From Hyphomicrobium sp. (GTDB lineage: Bacteria > Pseudomonadota > Alphaproteobacteria > Rhizobiales > Hyphomicrobiaceae), in contig PERL01000001.1 in NCBI GenBank assembly GCA_002928735.1, positions 345,077-409,076 of the forward strand: DNA of 64,000 nt. Direction: 5' to 3'. Below the pieces are notes generated by a model. The model searched no databases. It was not told the DNA's origin and saw nothing but the letters and a program-made list of their open reading frames with translations. The number at the start of each line of letters is the position of its first letter. Within the stretch, counting starts at the first letter, position 1. Made by a program: the position numbers and the translations under genes. Shown in pieces: positions 26,081 through 34,610 of the stretch.

Positions 26081-27448
26081 CTACCGCTCGCGGTCGCGAT
26101 CCTTGCCGCGATCGCGAGGCGGCGACGGCTCGGAGCCATTGCCTTCGCGGAGTCGATCAAGAAGCTGCTGTGTCGATGGCCTGACATCAGCCCGCGGATT
26201 GGCCTTCGCCTCGAACTCCCTCTTCACTGACGGCGATTCCAGCGTTCGCTGGACCTGCTTCTGGTCAGCGCGCAATTCGCGCAGCAGTGCCGCATGGCGG
26301 TCGCGGACAGCTTTAATTTGCGCCTGGAGCCTCTGCCGCTCAGCAATCTGGGCGTCTATGATTGCCTGCCGCTGCGCGCGGTCGCGCTGGAGGGCCTCAT
26401 AAGCCTCTCGCTCGTTCTGCTTTTGAATCTGAGCCTGCTGGCCGCTGAGACGGCTCCATAGTCCGCGCATGCCGCCTGGAATGCGAGCCGCGCGCTCTTT
26501 CGACTCTAGGGTCCATCGGTCCCTTTGGCGCGTGTCCAGACGCGCGCGTTCGAGTCGGTGAGCCGTTGCCATTTCAAGGCGCTTCTGCTCCAAGGGGGCC
26601 AGTTGATGCCGCTTGAGGGCATCGGCCTCTTTGCGTTGGCGCTGATATGCTTGAGACAGATCCTTGGCCAACTGCGTGCGCGCATCGGCTATGCTCGGAT
26701 AGGTCTCCGGCTTGCCGAGCCTGGCCTCAATCTCCTTCGTCTTTTTGCCGGTGTATCGAGAAACGGAGAGCACTTCGCCGTCATGGGTGAGCGCAACATG
26801 CCCGCGCCGATCCCCACGAGCTAGCGTGATCCCACGGGCCTTTAGAGCCTGGGCAAAGGCCGCCGCAGAATCCGAGATGGCCCAGCACTCCTGCAACAAA
26901 TCCTTGAGGTCACGCGGATCACGGCCCGTGCGCTTGGATTGCTGCCACTCCTTGAGGGTGAAGTTGCGTGGGTCCGCCTCGCGGCTGTTCATGAGTCCGC
27001 GCGGCATCTTCCAGCCGTTTTCAAGGTAAAGCTCGCGGGAGAGGTCGCGGAGCTTGTTTTTGAAGAACGGCAGGTTCTTGGCCGTCAGCGTATCGGCGTC
27101 AATCCGGCTCCAGACAGCATGGGCATGTCTTCGGCCTTCCTTTTCATGGAAGACAATGGCACGCGGCTGGCCCGTCAGGCCGTTCTTCTCTTCGATCCTT
27201 TGAATCGCATCTTCAAAGGTGCTGATCTCGACCCTTTCCTGCGGGGGCGGATTGAGAGAAACAGAAAACAGGAACTGCTTGCACTTGGTGGCCTTGCTGA
27301 TGGCAAAAGCCTCCTGAAAGGCTCCGACCAGATCATCCGAGACAAAGCCCCGGATGTCGTGAACTTCGACATGTTCATTCTCATCGGTCTTGAGAAGGTG
27401 ACGGGCGAGTTGTTTTCCACCGGCTCGCTGAGAGGCTTTGAGGATCAT
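26081..27448 (-). CDS. Relaxase, MobA/VirD2-like
   Basis: 455 residues. The N-terminal 200 residues form a relaxase: the three-histidine motif reads HEKEGRRHAHAVW with H101, H108 and H110. The catalytic Tyr of the family normally lies near the N-terminus, and no Tyr is seen in the first 50 residues, which is unusual. Residues about 255-430 are a long Arg/Gln/Ala coiled coil, and the tail is Arg/Asp-rich. Relaxases nick oriT and lead the strand through the coupling protein. The gene follows the MobC-like gene by 6 bp and converges on the 25015-26067 gene. No mating-pair genes are present, so mobilization by a helper is likely. Confidence 0.85.
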   Translation of the reverse strand: MILKASQRAGGKQLARHLLKTDENEHVEVHDIRGFVSDDLVGAFQEAFAISKATKCKQFLFSVSLNPPPQERVEISTFEDAIQRIEEKNGLTGQPRAIVFHEKEGRRHAHAVWSRIDADTLTAKNLPFFKNKLRDLSRELYLENGWKMPRGLMNSREADPRNFTLKEWQQSKRTGRDPRDLKDLLQECWAISDSAAAFAQALKARGITLARGDRRGHVALTHDGEVLSVSRYTGKKTKEIEARLGKPETYPSIADARTQLAKDLSQAYQRQRKEADALKRHQLAPLEQKRLEMATAHRLERARLDTRQRDRWTLESKERAARIPGGMRGLWSRLSGQQAQIQKQNEREAYEALQRDRAQRQAIIDAQIAERQRLQAQIKAVRDRHAALLRELRADQKQVQRTLESPSVKREFEAKANPRADVRPSTQQLLDRLREGNGSEPSPPRDRGKDRDRER

Positions 27449-27454
27449 GGTAGC

Positions 27455-27847
27455 TCACCGAGGCTTCACGCCTAGAACACGCTGAGCCGCCTGCGCGGCA
27501 GCGCTCACGTGAGCTGCCGCCTCACGCAGCGCTGCATCCGTTTCAGGGGTGATAACGATAATGCCGAGCCGCGCGCCGCGCGCGATCTCTCGAAGACTCC
27601 TGGCAAAATCGCTCTTGCCAAGCTGTGCGATGACGGTCGCCGCGAATTGATATTTGTCCTTTTGCTTGCGGCTGCGTCGCGGCTGGGGGTTGTCGTTGGC
27701 TACAAAGAGCAGCTCGCGTGCGTAGCTGCTAAGGGGCTTTATGCCAGCCCTCCTAACAAGCTCCGTCTTCTGCTCCGGCGTGAGGGGCACCGAGAGCAGG
27801 ACGCGGGGTTTGGCGGAATTCTGTTGTGGACGCTTTTTGGACATCAT
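27455..27847 (-). CDS. MobC-like relaxosome accessory protein
   Basis: 130 residues from ATG 27847. Contains VPLTPEQKTELVRRAGIKPL then SSYARELLF, the ribbon-helix-helix start of MobC-type proteins, and a C-terminal helical part. Such proteins bind oriT and help the relaxase nick. The position (directly upstream of the relaxase, 6 bp gap) and the divergent AT-rich region next to it support this. Basic, no membrane segment. Confidence 0.72.
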   Translation of the reverse strand: MMSKKRPQQNSAKPRVLLSVPLTPEQKTELVRRAGIKPLSSYARELLFVANDNPQPRRSRKQKDKYQFAATVIAQLGKSDFARSLREIARGARLGIIVITPETDAALREAAAHVSAAAQAAQRVLGVKPR

Positions 27848-28010
27848 GATGGAGATGATGACACAATACTAAGTTTGCCTTGGGCGGAAGTTTTCAAGAC
27901 ATCGCGAAGGCTCAAAATTTCAGAATAGATCTAAGATATAAACATATTGCACTTGAATTCATATTTACTGCAATAATGTAAGAATATATGCGCGAAGGAG
28001 TGCGCTTCAG
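27848..28010. other. AT-rich divergent intergenic region, candidate oriT
   Basis: 163 bp between the divergent MobC-like gene and the 28011 gene. It is much richer in A+T than its surroundings. It contains an interrupted inverted repeat, ACATATTGCA at 27942-27951 and TGCAATAATGT at 27969-27979 (arms pair with one bulge). An oriT next to mobC is the usual arrangement. No known nic consensus is recognised, so the assignment is by position and structure only. Confidence 0.4.
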
Positions 28011-28382
28011 ATGGAGCAAGATGATCTGGATTCGATCCAACTCAAGAAAAATCAAGACGCAATTCTGAAGCGACTTTTGCACGAGCCTTGTGATTTGCAT
28101 AGGGCAGAACTTGCGAAGCAAGCCTATGAGTTGCAGAAGCTTAGACAGACACATGCGAGTAGGTTGAGCGAAAAAGAAATTGAGAAAAAACTCGCAGACG
28201 ATAATCGACGCATCAAGAAGAATAGCAAGAGAAGCGCTCGCAGGGATGGGCTGAGGGTTGAGCGTGAACTGGTGAAAAGCAGGGAGGAAGCCATTCAGGC
28301 TTCCAACGAAATGTCCGGCTTGAGCGGTATGAGATGTCGGGAGATTTTGGTACCAACGCCTGGTTCGGGAAAAAGACGTTGA
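28011..28382 (+). CDS. Unknown basic coiled-coil protein, 123 residues
   Basis: ATG 28011 with GAAGGAG 10 bp upstream, a good ribosome site. Rich in Lys, Arg and Glu with a long predicted helix (about 25-85, for example LRQTHASRLSEKEIEKKLAD). Base composition is more AT-rich than its neighbours. No family recognised. Divergent from the MobC-like gene, so it may be controlled from the same regulatory region. Confidence 0.6.
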   Translation: MEQDDLDSIQLKKNQDAILKRLLHEPCDLHRAELAKQAYELQKLRQTHASRLSEKEIEKKLADDNRRIKKNSKRSARRDGLRVERELVKSREEAIQASNEMSGLSGMRCREILVPTPGSGKRR

Positions 28383-28450
28383 TTCATTTCCCCACGGGTT
28401 AAGCACATGAAAGCACTCTGCCGCTGTGCTCTAATTCTGACTGCAGAGCC

Positions 28451-29347
28451 CTATGAGGGCTGCTGCTTCTTGAGCCAGGCGACAGCCTCAGACGCCTTGG
28501 CAGCTGCGGTGAAGATCGCCTTGGGATCATCCTTGAGGAGCTGAAGCCAGTTGGCGATGTACTGCGCGTGATCGGCACGGATGTCCTGCGTGATGCCAAG
28601 TTCGGCGCACAGGAAGGCTGAGCCGATTTCGGCAACTAGCTCTTCAGCGGCATAGGCGTCTTTTTTGAAGCGCGCGGTGAAATCCCGGTCACAGCGAGAC
28701 GTGTGGCCGGTCGCGTGCGTGGCCTCGTGCAGCAGCACGGCGTAATAGGCCTCATCGCGGGTCATGGTGTCCGTGCCGGTGAACAGGCCTTCATCGGGCA
28801 TCGTGATGGTATCCGTCGCCGGGCGGTAGAAAGCGCGCTCGCCGCCGTGGATGACCGGAATGCCGGTATGCGCCATGAAACGGTCAGCAGCTTCGATACG
28901 GGCGATGGGCCCAAGCGGCTCCGGGCGGCCCGGAATGTCGTAGCCTTCGACATCATCGGCGTTGAAGACGTGGGAGGCACGAGCAACGCGGCGCTTGCCG
29001 TTGTCGGAGTCGTCCTCCGTCTCGATCTCGAATTCCTTGTAGAAGACGACCAGTTCAGACTTCGCGCCTTTGCGAACCTGAGCGCCCAGTTCATGCCACT
29101 GCTTGTACGTGGCGAAGATCGGCGAGGAGAAGCCGCGCAGTTCGGCGGAGACCCAGAGGTTTAGGACATTGATGCCGTTATAGGCGTTCTTGGTGAGCGC
29201 ATTCTCCGGCATCCAGAGCGGACGGCCTGATCTGCGCCAGGGCATCTGAGGATCGCCGGGATGGCTTTCAATGGCGGTGATGAGGCGCTGCGTGATTTCG
29301 GCATGCAAATCGCGGCGCGGCTTTGAATTTGAGGAAGCGTTCGTCAT
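28451..29347 (-). CDS. ardC: ArdC-type anti-restriction protein
   Basis: 298 residues from ATG 29347. An N-terminal ssDNA-binding domain (MPWRRSG-like block and NAYNGINVLNLWVSAELRGF at about 54-73) is followed by a zincin-like metallopeptidase domain with the zinc motif HEATH at 207-211 and AEELVAEIGSAF further on. ArdC proteins are carried by conjugative elements and protect incoming DNA, in part by binding single strands and countering host restriction. The open frame extends to 29734, but the GC-rich stretch 29350-29530 looks like a leader. It sits at the far end of the mobilization genes. Confidence 0.9.
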   Translation of the reverse strand: MTNASSNSKPRRDLHAEITQRLITAIESHPGDPQMPWRRSGRPLWMPENALTKNAYNGINVLNLWVSAELRGFSSPIFATYKQWHELGAQVRKGAKSELVVFYKEFEIETEDDSDNGKRRVARASHVFNADDVEGYDIPGRPEPLGPIARIEAADRFMAHTGIPVIHGGERAFYRPATDTITMPDEGLFTGTDTMTRDEAYYAVLLHEATHATGHTSRCDRDFTARFKKDAYAAEELVAEIGSAFLCAELGITQDIRADHAQYIANWLQLLKDDPKAIFTAAAKASEAVAWLKKQQPS

Positions 29348-29702
29348 GGCTCTGGCCCTTTCGTTGGCTTCGAGCCCACCGGAATTGGCGGTCTCGATGC
29401 CGTGACGAAGGGCGGCGGGGAATGAGCGGGGGCGGAACCGCGCCCCACAAGGCGCGGCGGCCGGCGAAGCCGTTAGCCGAGGCCAAAGGCCTTGAAGCCT
29501 CTGCGCCACGACGCCAGGATCGGCATAATATAGAGACCGCCTCTGGGTGGGCTGCCGCGAGAGGGCTATCGAATGGCGAGTTTCTCCTCTCACCATCGGA
29601 TCGCGCGATTTGCGGCGGCCAGCGCAGGCAACGATGTGGGAAACAGCCGAAACCGGATGCAGGTTGTGGCAGCTTGTCTGATGGACTGAACGTGGCAGGT
29701 TT

Positions 29703-29834
29703 ACCGGCAAAAATAGCGGCAGAAATGGCGGCAAAACTTGCCTGTTGTAAGGGCTACCATAGGCAATAACGCTATGTTATGCTTTGTTTATTAGGAGTAT
29801 AGGCATGACAAAGAAACCGGCAAAAATAGCGGCA
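29703..29834 (+). repeat. 19-bp direct repeat upstream of and inside the fic 5' end
   Basis: ACCGGCAAAAATAGCGGCA occurs exactly at 29703-29721 and again at 29816-29834. The second copy encodes part of the KPAKIAAKKPAKKAA N-terminus of the Fic protein. In the same orientation, the upstream copy reads LPAKIAAEMAAKLA, so a duplicated or shortened earlier 5' end is likely. The remaining sequence between ardC and fic (29348-29702) has GC-rich hairpins and no convincing gene. Confidence 0.7.
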
Positions 29835-31046
29835 AAAAAGCCGGCAAAGAAAGCGGCAGCATCGTTGCGTGACGACGGGGAGAGCATTGCCCTTATGGAG
29901 CCAATGGTGGTCTCCGAAGGCTCTCCTGGGCGAACAAAGGTCACCGAACTAGCATTCGAACTCAGCAAGGCCTCGGCAGCATTTCGGGCGAGCATGCCAT
30001 CGGGTCTTATCGTGCCGCTGGCCGATCTCGTACGCTCAATGAATTGCTACTACAGCAATCTGATCGAAGGCCATAACACCCACCCGGTTGATATAGAAAA
30101 GGCAATCCACAACGATCTGAGCGCAGACCCCAAGAAGCGTGATCTTCAGTTGGAAGCGAAAGCACACATAGCCGTGCAGCGCTGGATCGACGAGGGCAAC
30201 CTGGATGGCCGCGAACTCAAGACAGAAGGCATTCTTGAGCTTCATCGCAAGTTCACGGCCCTACTGCCTGACGATCTACAGTGGGTCGAAGATCCTAAAA
30301 CAGGTAAGCGCGTCCGTGTCATGCCCGGCGAGCTACGCCGTAACGATACCAAGGTCGGCCTGCACATCGCCGTCAGCCCAGGCGCTATCCTTCGCTTCTT
30401 GGCTCGTTTCGAGGGCGTCTACGATAGCCTCGGAAAATTTGATCGGGTACTGGCAGCGGGACCAATGCATCATCGTCTACTGTGGATTCACCCCTTCGCG
30501 GATGGGAACGGGCGAGTGACGCGCCTCATGTCCTACGCCGTCCTGAGATCCTCGCTCGAAACAGGAGGGCTTTGGTCAATTTCGCGCGGCTTAGCGCGAA
30601 ATGTAGATGACTATAGGCGGCACCTCGCCGAATGCGACCTTAAACGCCGGAACGATCTTGATGGCCGAGGCCACCTGGGCGAGGCGGCACTGGCCTCGTT
30701 CGCTGAGTTCTTCCTGACAGTATGCCTGGATCAGGTGAAGTTCATGGAAGGACTGATGCAGCCCAAAGCCTTGCAGGAGCGCATCAGCCGCTGGGCTGCC
30801 GAAGAGATTGGCTATGGCCGATTGCCTGCGAATGCTCCGCGCGTGCTCGACGCGATCCTGTTCAAGGGAAGTTTGCCCCGCAGTGAGGTCGCTAGTGTCA
30901 TTGGGCAATCAGAGAGATCAGCGCGGAACGTAACTACAGCCCTAAGCGCTGAAGGTGTCATCTTCTCGGCCGGCCCCCGCGATGACTGGCAGCTTGCGTT
31001 TCCAGCCAAGCTCGCGCCACGCTTGATGCCGGGCCTGTTCCCTTGA
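29805..31046 (+). CDS. Fic family protein (class II, N-terminal inhibitory motif)
   Basis: 413 residues from ATG 29805, with AGGAG 7 bp upstream. The catalytic Fic motif HPFADGNGRVTR is complete (H229), so it should transfer AMP or a similar group to a protein target. An upstream helix carries SNLIEGHN (S84, E88, G89), the class II inhibitory motif that keeps Fic enzymes off. A lysine/alanine/proline-rich tail (2-19) precedes the fold, and the C-terminal 90 residues look like a winged helix (ARNVTTALSAEG). No antitoxin is adjacent, consistent with internal inhibition. It is the last gene before the attachment-like sequences at 31.4 kb. Confidence 0.9.
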   Translation: MTKKPAKIAAKKPAKKAAASLRDDGESIALMEPMVVSEGSPGRTKVTELAFELSKASAAFRASMPSGLIVPLADLVRSMNCYYSNLIEGHNTHPVDIEKAIHNDLSADPKKRDLQLEAKAHIAVQRWIDEGNLDGRELKTEGILELHRKFTALLPDDLQWVEDPKTGKRVRVMPGELRRNDTKVGLHIAVSPGAILRFLARFEGVYDSLGKFDRVLAAGPMHHRLLWIHPFADGNGRVTRLMSYAVLRSSLETGGLWSISRGLARNVDDYRRHLAECDLKRRNDLDGRGHLGEAALASFAEFFLTVCLDQVKFMEGLMQPKALQERISRWAAEEIGYGRLPANAPRVLDAILFKGSLPRSEVASVIGQSERSARNVTTALSAEGVIFSAGPRDDWQLAFPAKLAPRLMPGLFP

Positions 31047-31072
31047 CGTAATGAATGACGGCTCCTGAATTC

Positions 31073-31133
31073 TGTCGCGAAGAAGATTATCGCGACACTT
31101 TTTTGTCGCGATACGGCGGTTTTTGTCGCGATA
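31073..31133. repeat. Cluster of four TGTCGCGA-type repeats
   Basis: TGTCGCGA at 31073-31080, inverted TATCGCGACA at 31088-31097, and TGTCGCGATA at 31104-31113 and 31124-31133. The second and third form a perfect 10-bp hairpin with a 6-nt loop CTTTTT. It lies 26 bp after the fic stop. It may be a terminator, an operator, or protein-binding iterons near the element boundary. Confidence 0.7.
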
Positions 31134-31167
31134 AGACAGCAGGCGGTCGCCACTGCCTTCTGACCAA

Positions 31168-31216
31168 TGATACGAAACGTCGTATTTGGCCCAGACATGC
31201 CCGACGTCTTGTATCA
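31168..31216. repeat. Imperfect 15-bp inverted repeat near the element junction
   Basis: TGATACGAAACGTCG at 31168-31182 pairs with CGACGTCTTGTATCA at 31202-31216 (13 of 15 positions), with 19 bp between. No T-run follows, so a terminator is unlikely. A recombinase or regulator site is possible because it lies about 160 bp from the putative attachment core. Confidence 0.55.
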
Positions 31217-31375
31217 AATCTACCTCCCCGACAGATCGCCCAGTTGCATGGGTCCCCATGCTACACAGCGCTATCGGCAGCTGACTGCGCAGTTGATCGC
31301 TGCGCTGGCCTGCCAACACTTCCCGGCCGGGGTTTTAGGCCGATAGCATTGAACAATAGGAGAAGCTGGTTTCGA

Positions 31376-31421
31376 GCCCCCGCAACCAATTTTCGCTTCT
31401 GGGGTACCAGTGGGGTACCAA
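31376..31421. other. Putative left attachment site with core and arm-type repeats
   Basis: GCCCCCGCAACCA (31376-31388) is identical to the last 13 bases of the tRNA-fMet fragment at 45725-45737. Twelve bases further on, GGGGTACCAGTGGGGTACCA (31401-31420, plus one more matching base) is repeated at 45531-45551 beside the integrase start. This fits an attP split by integration: core plus tandem GGTACC arm sites at both ends. The sequence just 5' of the core (GGTTTCGA) resembles a T-arm but there is no complete tRNA. Confidence 0.6.
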
Positions 31422-31530
31422 GCGAACACTGAAAGAGGCGCAAGTCTCACCCCGCTGCCCCTATCAAGTGTTTCTGTGGATTGAGCGACCCGGCCCCTAT
31501 TGGCGCCAGCGTTTGTGCGATGGCGGTCGC

Positions 31531-32031
31531 ATGAAGCAAAAACCGACTCGGACCTCCCCTTCCGCACAAGCTGCGCCTTACGAATACTTTGAAGGCGCAT
31601 TTCGCAGCGTAGTAGCTGGTATGGGAGCAATCTCGATAGCCGGTGCAGCCGCGTGCACCACGCTTTGGGCGATGCCATTTCCGCGCGTGATCTTCTCGAC
31701 GATAGCGATAGCCTTCGGTTTCGCTGCGGTGTGGAGCTTTCTGTTTTTGATGAGCGTAAGGTCTTTGCGCGCGGAAAGTGAACGCTTCACGAAACCGGGG
31801 GCAAAGTTGTCGGGGTTCGACGTGTTTTTGGTCCTGATAGCAATCTTGAGCTTTCTCTTTGCTGTAAAGCATTCTATCGACGGGGCTCGAGCAATCGGGG
31901 ATGTGCGTTTCTGTCTGAGAGAAGCAACGGCATGGGAATGTCACGTCACTGTCGACAAACTCACTGCCGAACAGACGGTAGAGATCAAGAAGCTGATCGA
32001 GCCCTATCAGGGCATTCACTTCAGTTGGTGA
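31531..32031 (+). CDS. Unknown membrane protein, 166 residues
   Basis: Start placed at ATG 31531 (MKQKPTRTSPSAQ). Three hydrophobic segments at about 26-46, 52-76 and 98-116, followed by a soluble C-terminus with two Cys (FCLREATAWECHVTVDKLT). First gene inside the left end of the 31.4-45.7 kb element. No family recognised. Confidence 0.6.
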   Translation: MKQKPTRTSPSAQAAPYEYFEGAFRSVVAGMGAISIAGAAACTTLWAMPFPRVIFSTIAIAFGFAAVWSFLFLMSVRSLRAESERFTKPGAKLSGFDVFLVLIAILSFLFAVKHSIDGARAIGDVRFCLREATAWECHVTVDKLTAEQTVEIKKLIEPYQGIHFSW

Positions 32032-32098
32032 GGAGACCTATTCCCTACTCAGCCCTTCTGGTAGTCGAAGACTAGCGGCAGTCAGACGGACCTTTGCA

Positions 32099-32368
32099 AT
32101 GAACTGGCACACCATCCCGAAAGACGATGCTTGGCGGCAGGTGACGCCGCGGTCGGTGCATGAGCTTGGTAGCCGCCTATGGCTTCGTTGCGATTCGTGC
32201 GGTCACACGCTCATGGCCCCGGCGCTTGAATGGTGCGACGCCAACCGGGTGCGCTCAACTACCCCGCTTCTACTAATTGCGCGTCGGCTGAAGTGTACGG
32301 CGTGCGGGGATCGGAAGGCGCATTGCTGGCCAGAGCCGCATGACAGCTTGAGCCGCGATTCCTTTTGA
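32099..32368 (+). CDS. Small zinc-ribbon-like protein, 89 residues
   Basis: ATG 32099. Two Cys pairs, CDSCGH (about 31-36) and CTACGD (about 66-71), separated by about 30 residues, are arranged as in a zinc ribbon. An arginine-rich helix lies between them. No family name can be given. Likely a small nucleic-acid-binding protein of the element. Confidence 0.6.
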   Translation: MNWHTIPKDDAWRQVTPRSVHELGSRLWLRCDSCGHTLMAPALEWCDANRVRSTTPLLLIARRLKCTACGDRKAHCWPEPHDSLSRDSF

Positions 32369-32501
32369 CCGGTTCCTACCTGAACCGCGGAAGCCGCGGC
32401 AACGGCGTGCCGGACGCGAAGCCGCTTTGCTAGATCGCGGCCTCCAAATATGTTGGCACGGCGGCGCCGTAACCGCTGTCTAGGTTCTGAGGGCATTCTA
32501 C

Positions 32502-33095
32502 ATGATGGTGATAATACTAGTTGCCAACTTCTTAATCGCGATCGTGCTCAGCGGTGGCTCGGCAGACGCTCAGGAAATCATGGGTGACGTCACAGTAACG
32601 GAGATCACCGCAGGAGGCGCGATCAAAGGCTGTGCCGTCGAGTACACGTCCATTTCACAAGACCACATATATAAGAGCGGCGCTCCGGTCGGCCTCACCG
32701 GGACGTTAGCTTGGATGCTTGCCCCCAAGTTGGGTATTGCCCTCGCTACCAAAGTGCTGGCCGCCGACATAGATGTTACGCAACCGAGTCAGCTTGCGCC
32801 GTTCAAAGTCGAGCACGGCTTCGCTCGGATCAATGACAGACTATTGCAGGTAGAGAACCGCTACGAATGCGAGAAGCCTACAGGTTTCTGCGGTGCGTCG
32901 GGATTCGAGACGGCGATGAGCACTTTCGAGGAATATGCTAAAGGCGGCGAAACCGTTGCGTTCGGCTTCAACCGAAAAATAGGCGGCATGGACGTGGTCA
33001 TGTCCGTCAAACCCCTCAGTCTCGATCAAAGCACAAAGCTCAGTGCTTGCATGTTGAAGGTTTTGGAAGCCGCAAAGGACTTGGGGCCGAAGTGA
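32502..33095 (+). CDS. Secreted unknown protein, 197 residues
   Basis: ATG 32502. N-terminal signal peptide MMVIILVANFLIAIVLSGG with a likely cleavage after ADA (about residue 24). The mature part has four Cys (GCAVEYTS, YECEKPTGFC, and one near the C-terminus in LSACMLKV), suggesting disulfides in the periplasm. No known domain. It is followed by another secreted protein gene, forming a pair of exported proteins in the left arm of the element. Confidence 0.65.
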   Translation: MMVIILVANFLIAIVLSGGSADAQEIMGDVTVTEITAGGAIKGCAVEYTSISQDHIYKSGAPVGLTGTLAWMLAPKLGIALATKVLAADIDVTQPSQLAPFKVEHGFARINDRLLQVENRYECEKPTGFCGASGFETAMSTFEEYAKGGETVAFGFNRKIGGMDVVMSVKPLSLDQSTKLSACMLKVLEAAKDLGPK

Positions 33096-33261
33096 CTTGA
33101 ACCACTGGGAACAAATTGGTGATAATCGCCGCTTCACGGGCCGTGCGCTCAGCCGGGGTAGCTGGAATCGCAGGGATTGGTCTGCCAGCACGTGAAGAAA
33201 GACGAGCCATCCACATCAACGGGGCAGCGAAGCTGTATCGCAAGGTGAAAGGACGCGCAGG

Positions 33262-33654
33262 ATGAAACGTTGGCCAGTGCTCATTGTTGCCATGGCGCTT
33301 GCGCCGTTACCGACTGCGACTCGCGCACAAGATGCACTGTATGCGCTCGGCACCGACATCGGTGCGAAATACCTCTCGGAACATTCCAAAGACCTGTGGC
33401 TGTCGCTCAAGCTGCAAGAGTGCGGAAAGGAATCTGCATCAGCGAAGGTTGGACGCAATCTGCCCAACTCAGTGCGCTACGCGCTTTCAGAGCAAGGAAA
33501 GACCGAAAAAGAAGCGGACAACGTCGCCTTGCTCGTGGCGCAGATCACGCGGAGCTACTTGCTCGGCTATGAGGTCGGAGTACGTACACAACACCGTCGC
33601 TTGAACGACGACGGCAAGGCAAAAGAGTGCGCATCTGTGGTCGCTTCCGATTAA
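33262..33654 (+). CDS. Secreted unknown protein, 130 residues
   Basis: ATG 33262 behind AAAGGA. Signal peptide MKRWPVLIVAMALAPLPTAT with a likely cut after TRA (residue 22). The mature part is helical and has two Cys (QECGKES and KECASVV). No family recognised. Probably periplasmic, like the product of 32502-33095. Confidence 0.65.
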   Translation: MKRWPVLIVAMALAPLPTATRAQDALYALGTDIGAKYLSEHSKDLWLSLKLQECGKESASAKVGRNLPNSVRYALSEQGKTEKEADNVALLVAQITRSYLLGYEVGVRTQHRRLNDDGKAKECASVVASD

Positions 33655-34175
33655 ACAACTTCCTGCGCGACTTACCTTTTGCGCTTTCCCTCGCTGGCCT
33701 TGTCAGACTGCACGGACACTCCGACATGGCCTCTACACGACGGCGACGGGGCGCCTAAGGGTAATGCTGTATCAGTTGAAGCCTAATTGCCATTCCCGGC
33801 AATCAACTATTCGCATAACAACAATTATGGAAAGTAATATTATTAAACGTTGCCAGATCAACAACGCAAAGAAAAGCAAAGCGACTTAGCCCGTACACTT
33901 TGCCCGGCACGATGCGGCGGCCCGTTTCGACGCACCTACCTACTATATTTGGCGGTCGCCCCTTGGATTCCGCCGCTATCTGTTGCGATCGCGCAGGAAT
34001 TGAGCGCAAAAAATCCAATGAAATCAGCCACGGTGCTTTTGTAAGCCTGAAGTCGCGGAATGAAATCCTGCAGGCACTATTCTGCACTGGATTGCGCCGG
34101 AAAAGACTGTGCGTTTGCGAAAATCCTCAACAGCCCCGATCCTCAATTCACCCTTCAACCAAGAGGCTCCAACCC
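33655..34175. other. Intergenic region upstream of the AlpA-like gene
   Basis: About 520 bp. Short frames are present on both strands but none looks coding. The stretch 33790-33860 is AT-rich (AATTATGGAAAGTAATATTA) and is the most likely place for a promoter serving the AlpA-like gene. No clear repeats or operators are seen. Confidence 0.4.
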
Positions 34176-34433
34176 ATGCTCAAGCGTGAACACTACTCAC
34201 CCGTAGCGATCGCGATGGCCAACGAAGCGATGATGCCGACCGGCACAGATCGCCTGTTGCCGCTGCCAGTCGTTCTCCACATGACGAGCCTGTCGAAATC
34301 CAAAATCTACGCGGACATTAGGGCAAATCGCTTTCCGCCGCCCGTGAAGCTGGGACCGAAAAAGTCGGCTTGGCGCACGTCGGATATTCAGAAGTGGCTA
34401 GCCGGACGCGCACCCGCGCGAATCGCAGCCTGA
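34176..34433 (+). CDS. AlpA-like DNA-binding regulator / excisionase
   Basis: 85 residues from ATG 34176 with GAGG upstream. LLPLPVVLHMTSLSKSKIYA followed by RFPPPVKLGPKKSAWRTSDIQ is the AlpA/MerR-type winged HTH signature (about 30-80). AlpA-family proteins of phage satellites activate or assist excision and early transcription. It lies directly upstream of the replication genes and is followed by a strong hairpin. Confidence 0.87.
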   Translation: MLKREHYSPVAIAMANEAMMPTGTDRLLPLPVVLHMTSLSKSKIYADIRANRFPPPVKLGPKKSAWRTSDIQKWLAGRAPARIAA

Positions 34434-34442
34434 AAAACAAAC

Positions 34443-34475
34443 GAGCCGCCAAGCATGTCCAGTGCTTGGCGGCTC
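34443..34475 (+). terminator. Strong hairpin after the AlpA-like gene, probable terminator
   Basis: Perfect 13-bp stem GAGCCGCCAAGCA / TGCTTGGCGGCTC with a 7-nt loop, 9 bp after the stop. Only a weak T-rich tail (AGTAATTTATG) follows, so termination may be partial. Confidence 0.7.
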
Positions 34476-34610
34476 AGTAATTTATGTACCAGTGCGAATG
34501 AAAGTCTGTCGCAAACCCACTAATAAAACTCTTCAAGCCGCGGAGCAACACCGCGGAATTGTGGCGTGCGCGTTCGGTACCTTTGTTCGCTCAACAGAGC
34601 GAGTAAGCCG

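Noticed and set aside
29350..29734. N-terminal extension of ArdC
   Set aside because: Would add 129 residues of Arg/Pro-rich sequence; ArdC homologues begin close to the ATG at 29347.
31271..31678. Minus-strand frame over the left attachment region
   Set aside because: Overlaps the attachment core and repeats; the translation is tRNA-antisense-like, not a protein of its own.
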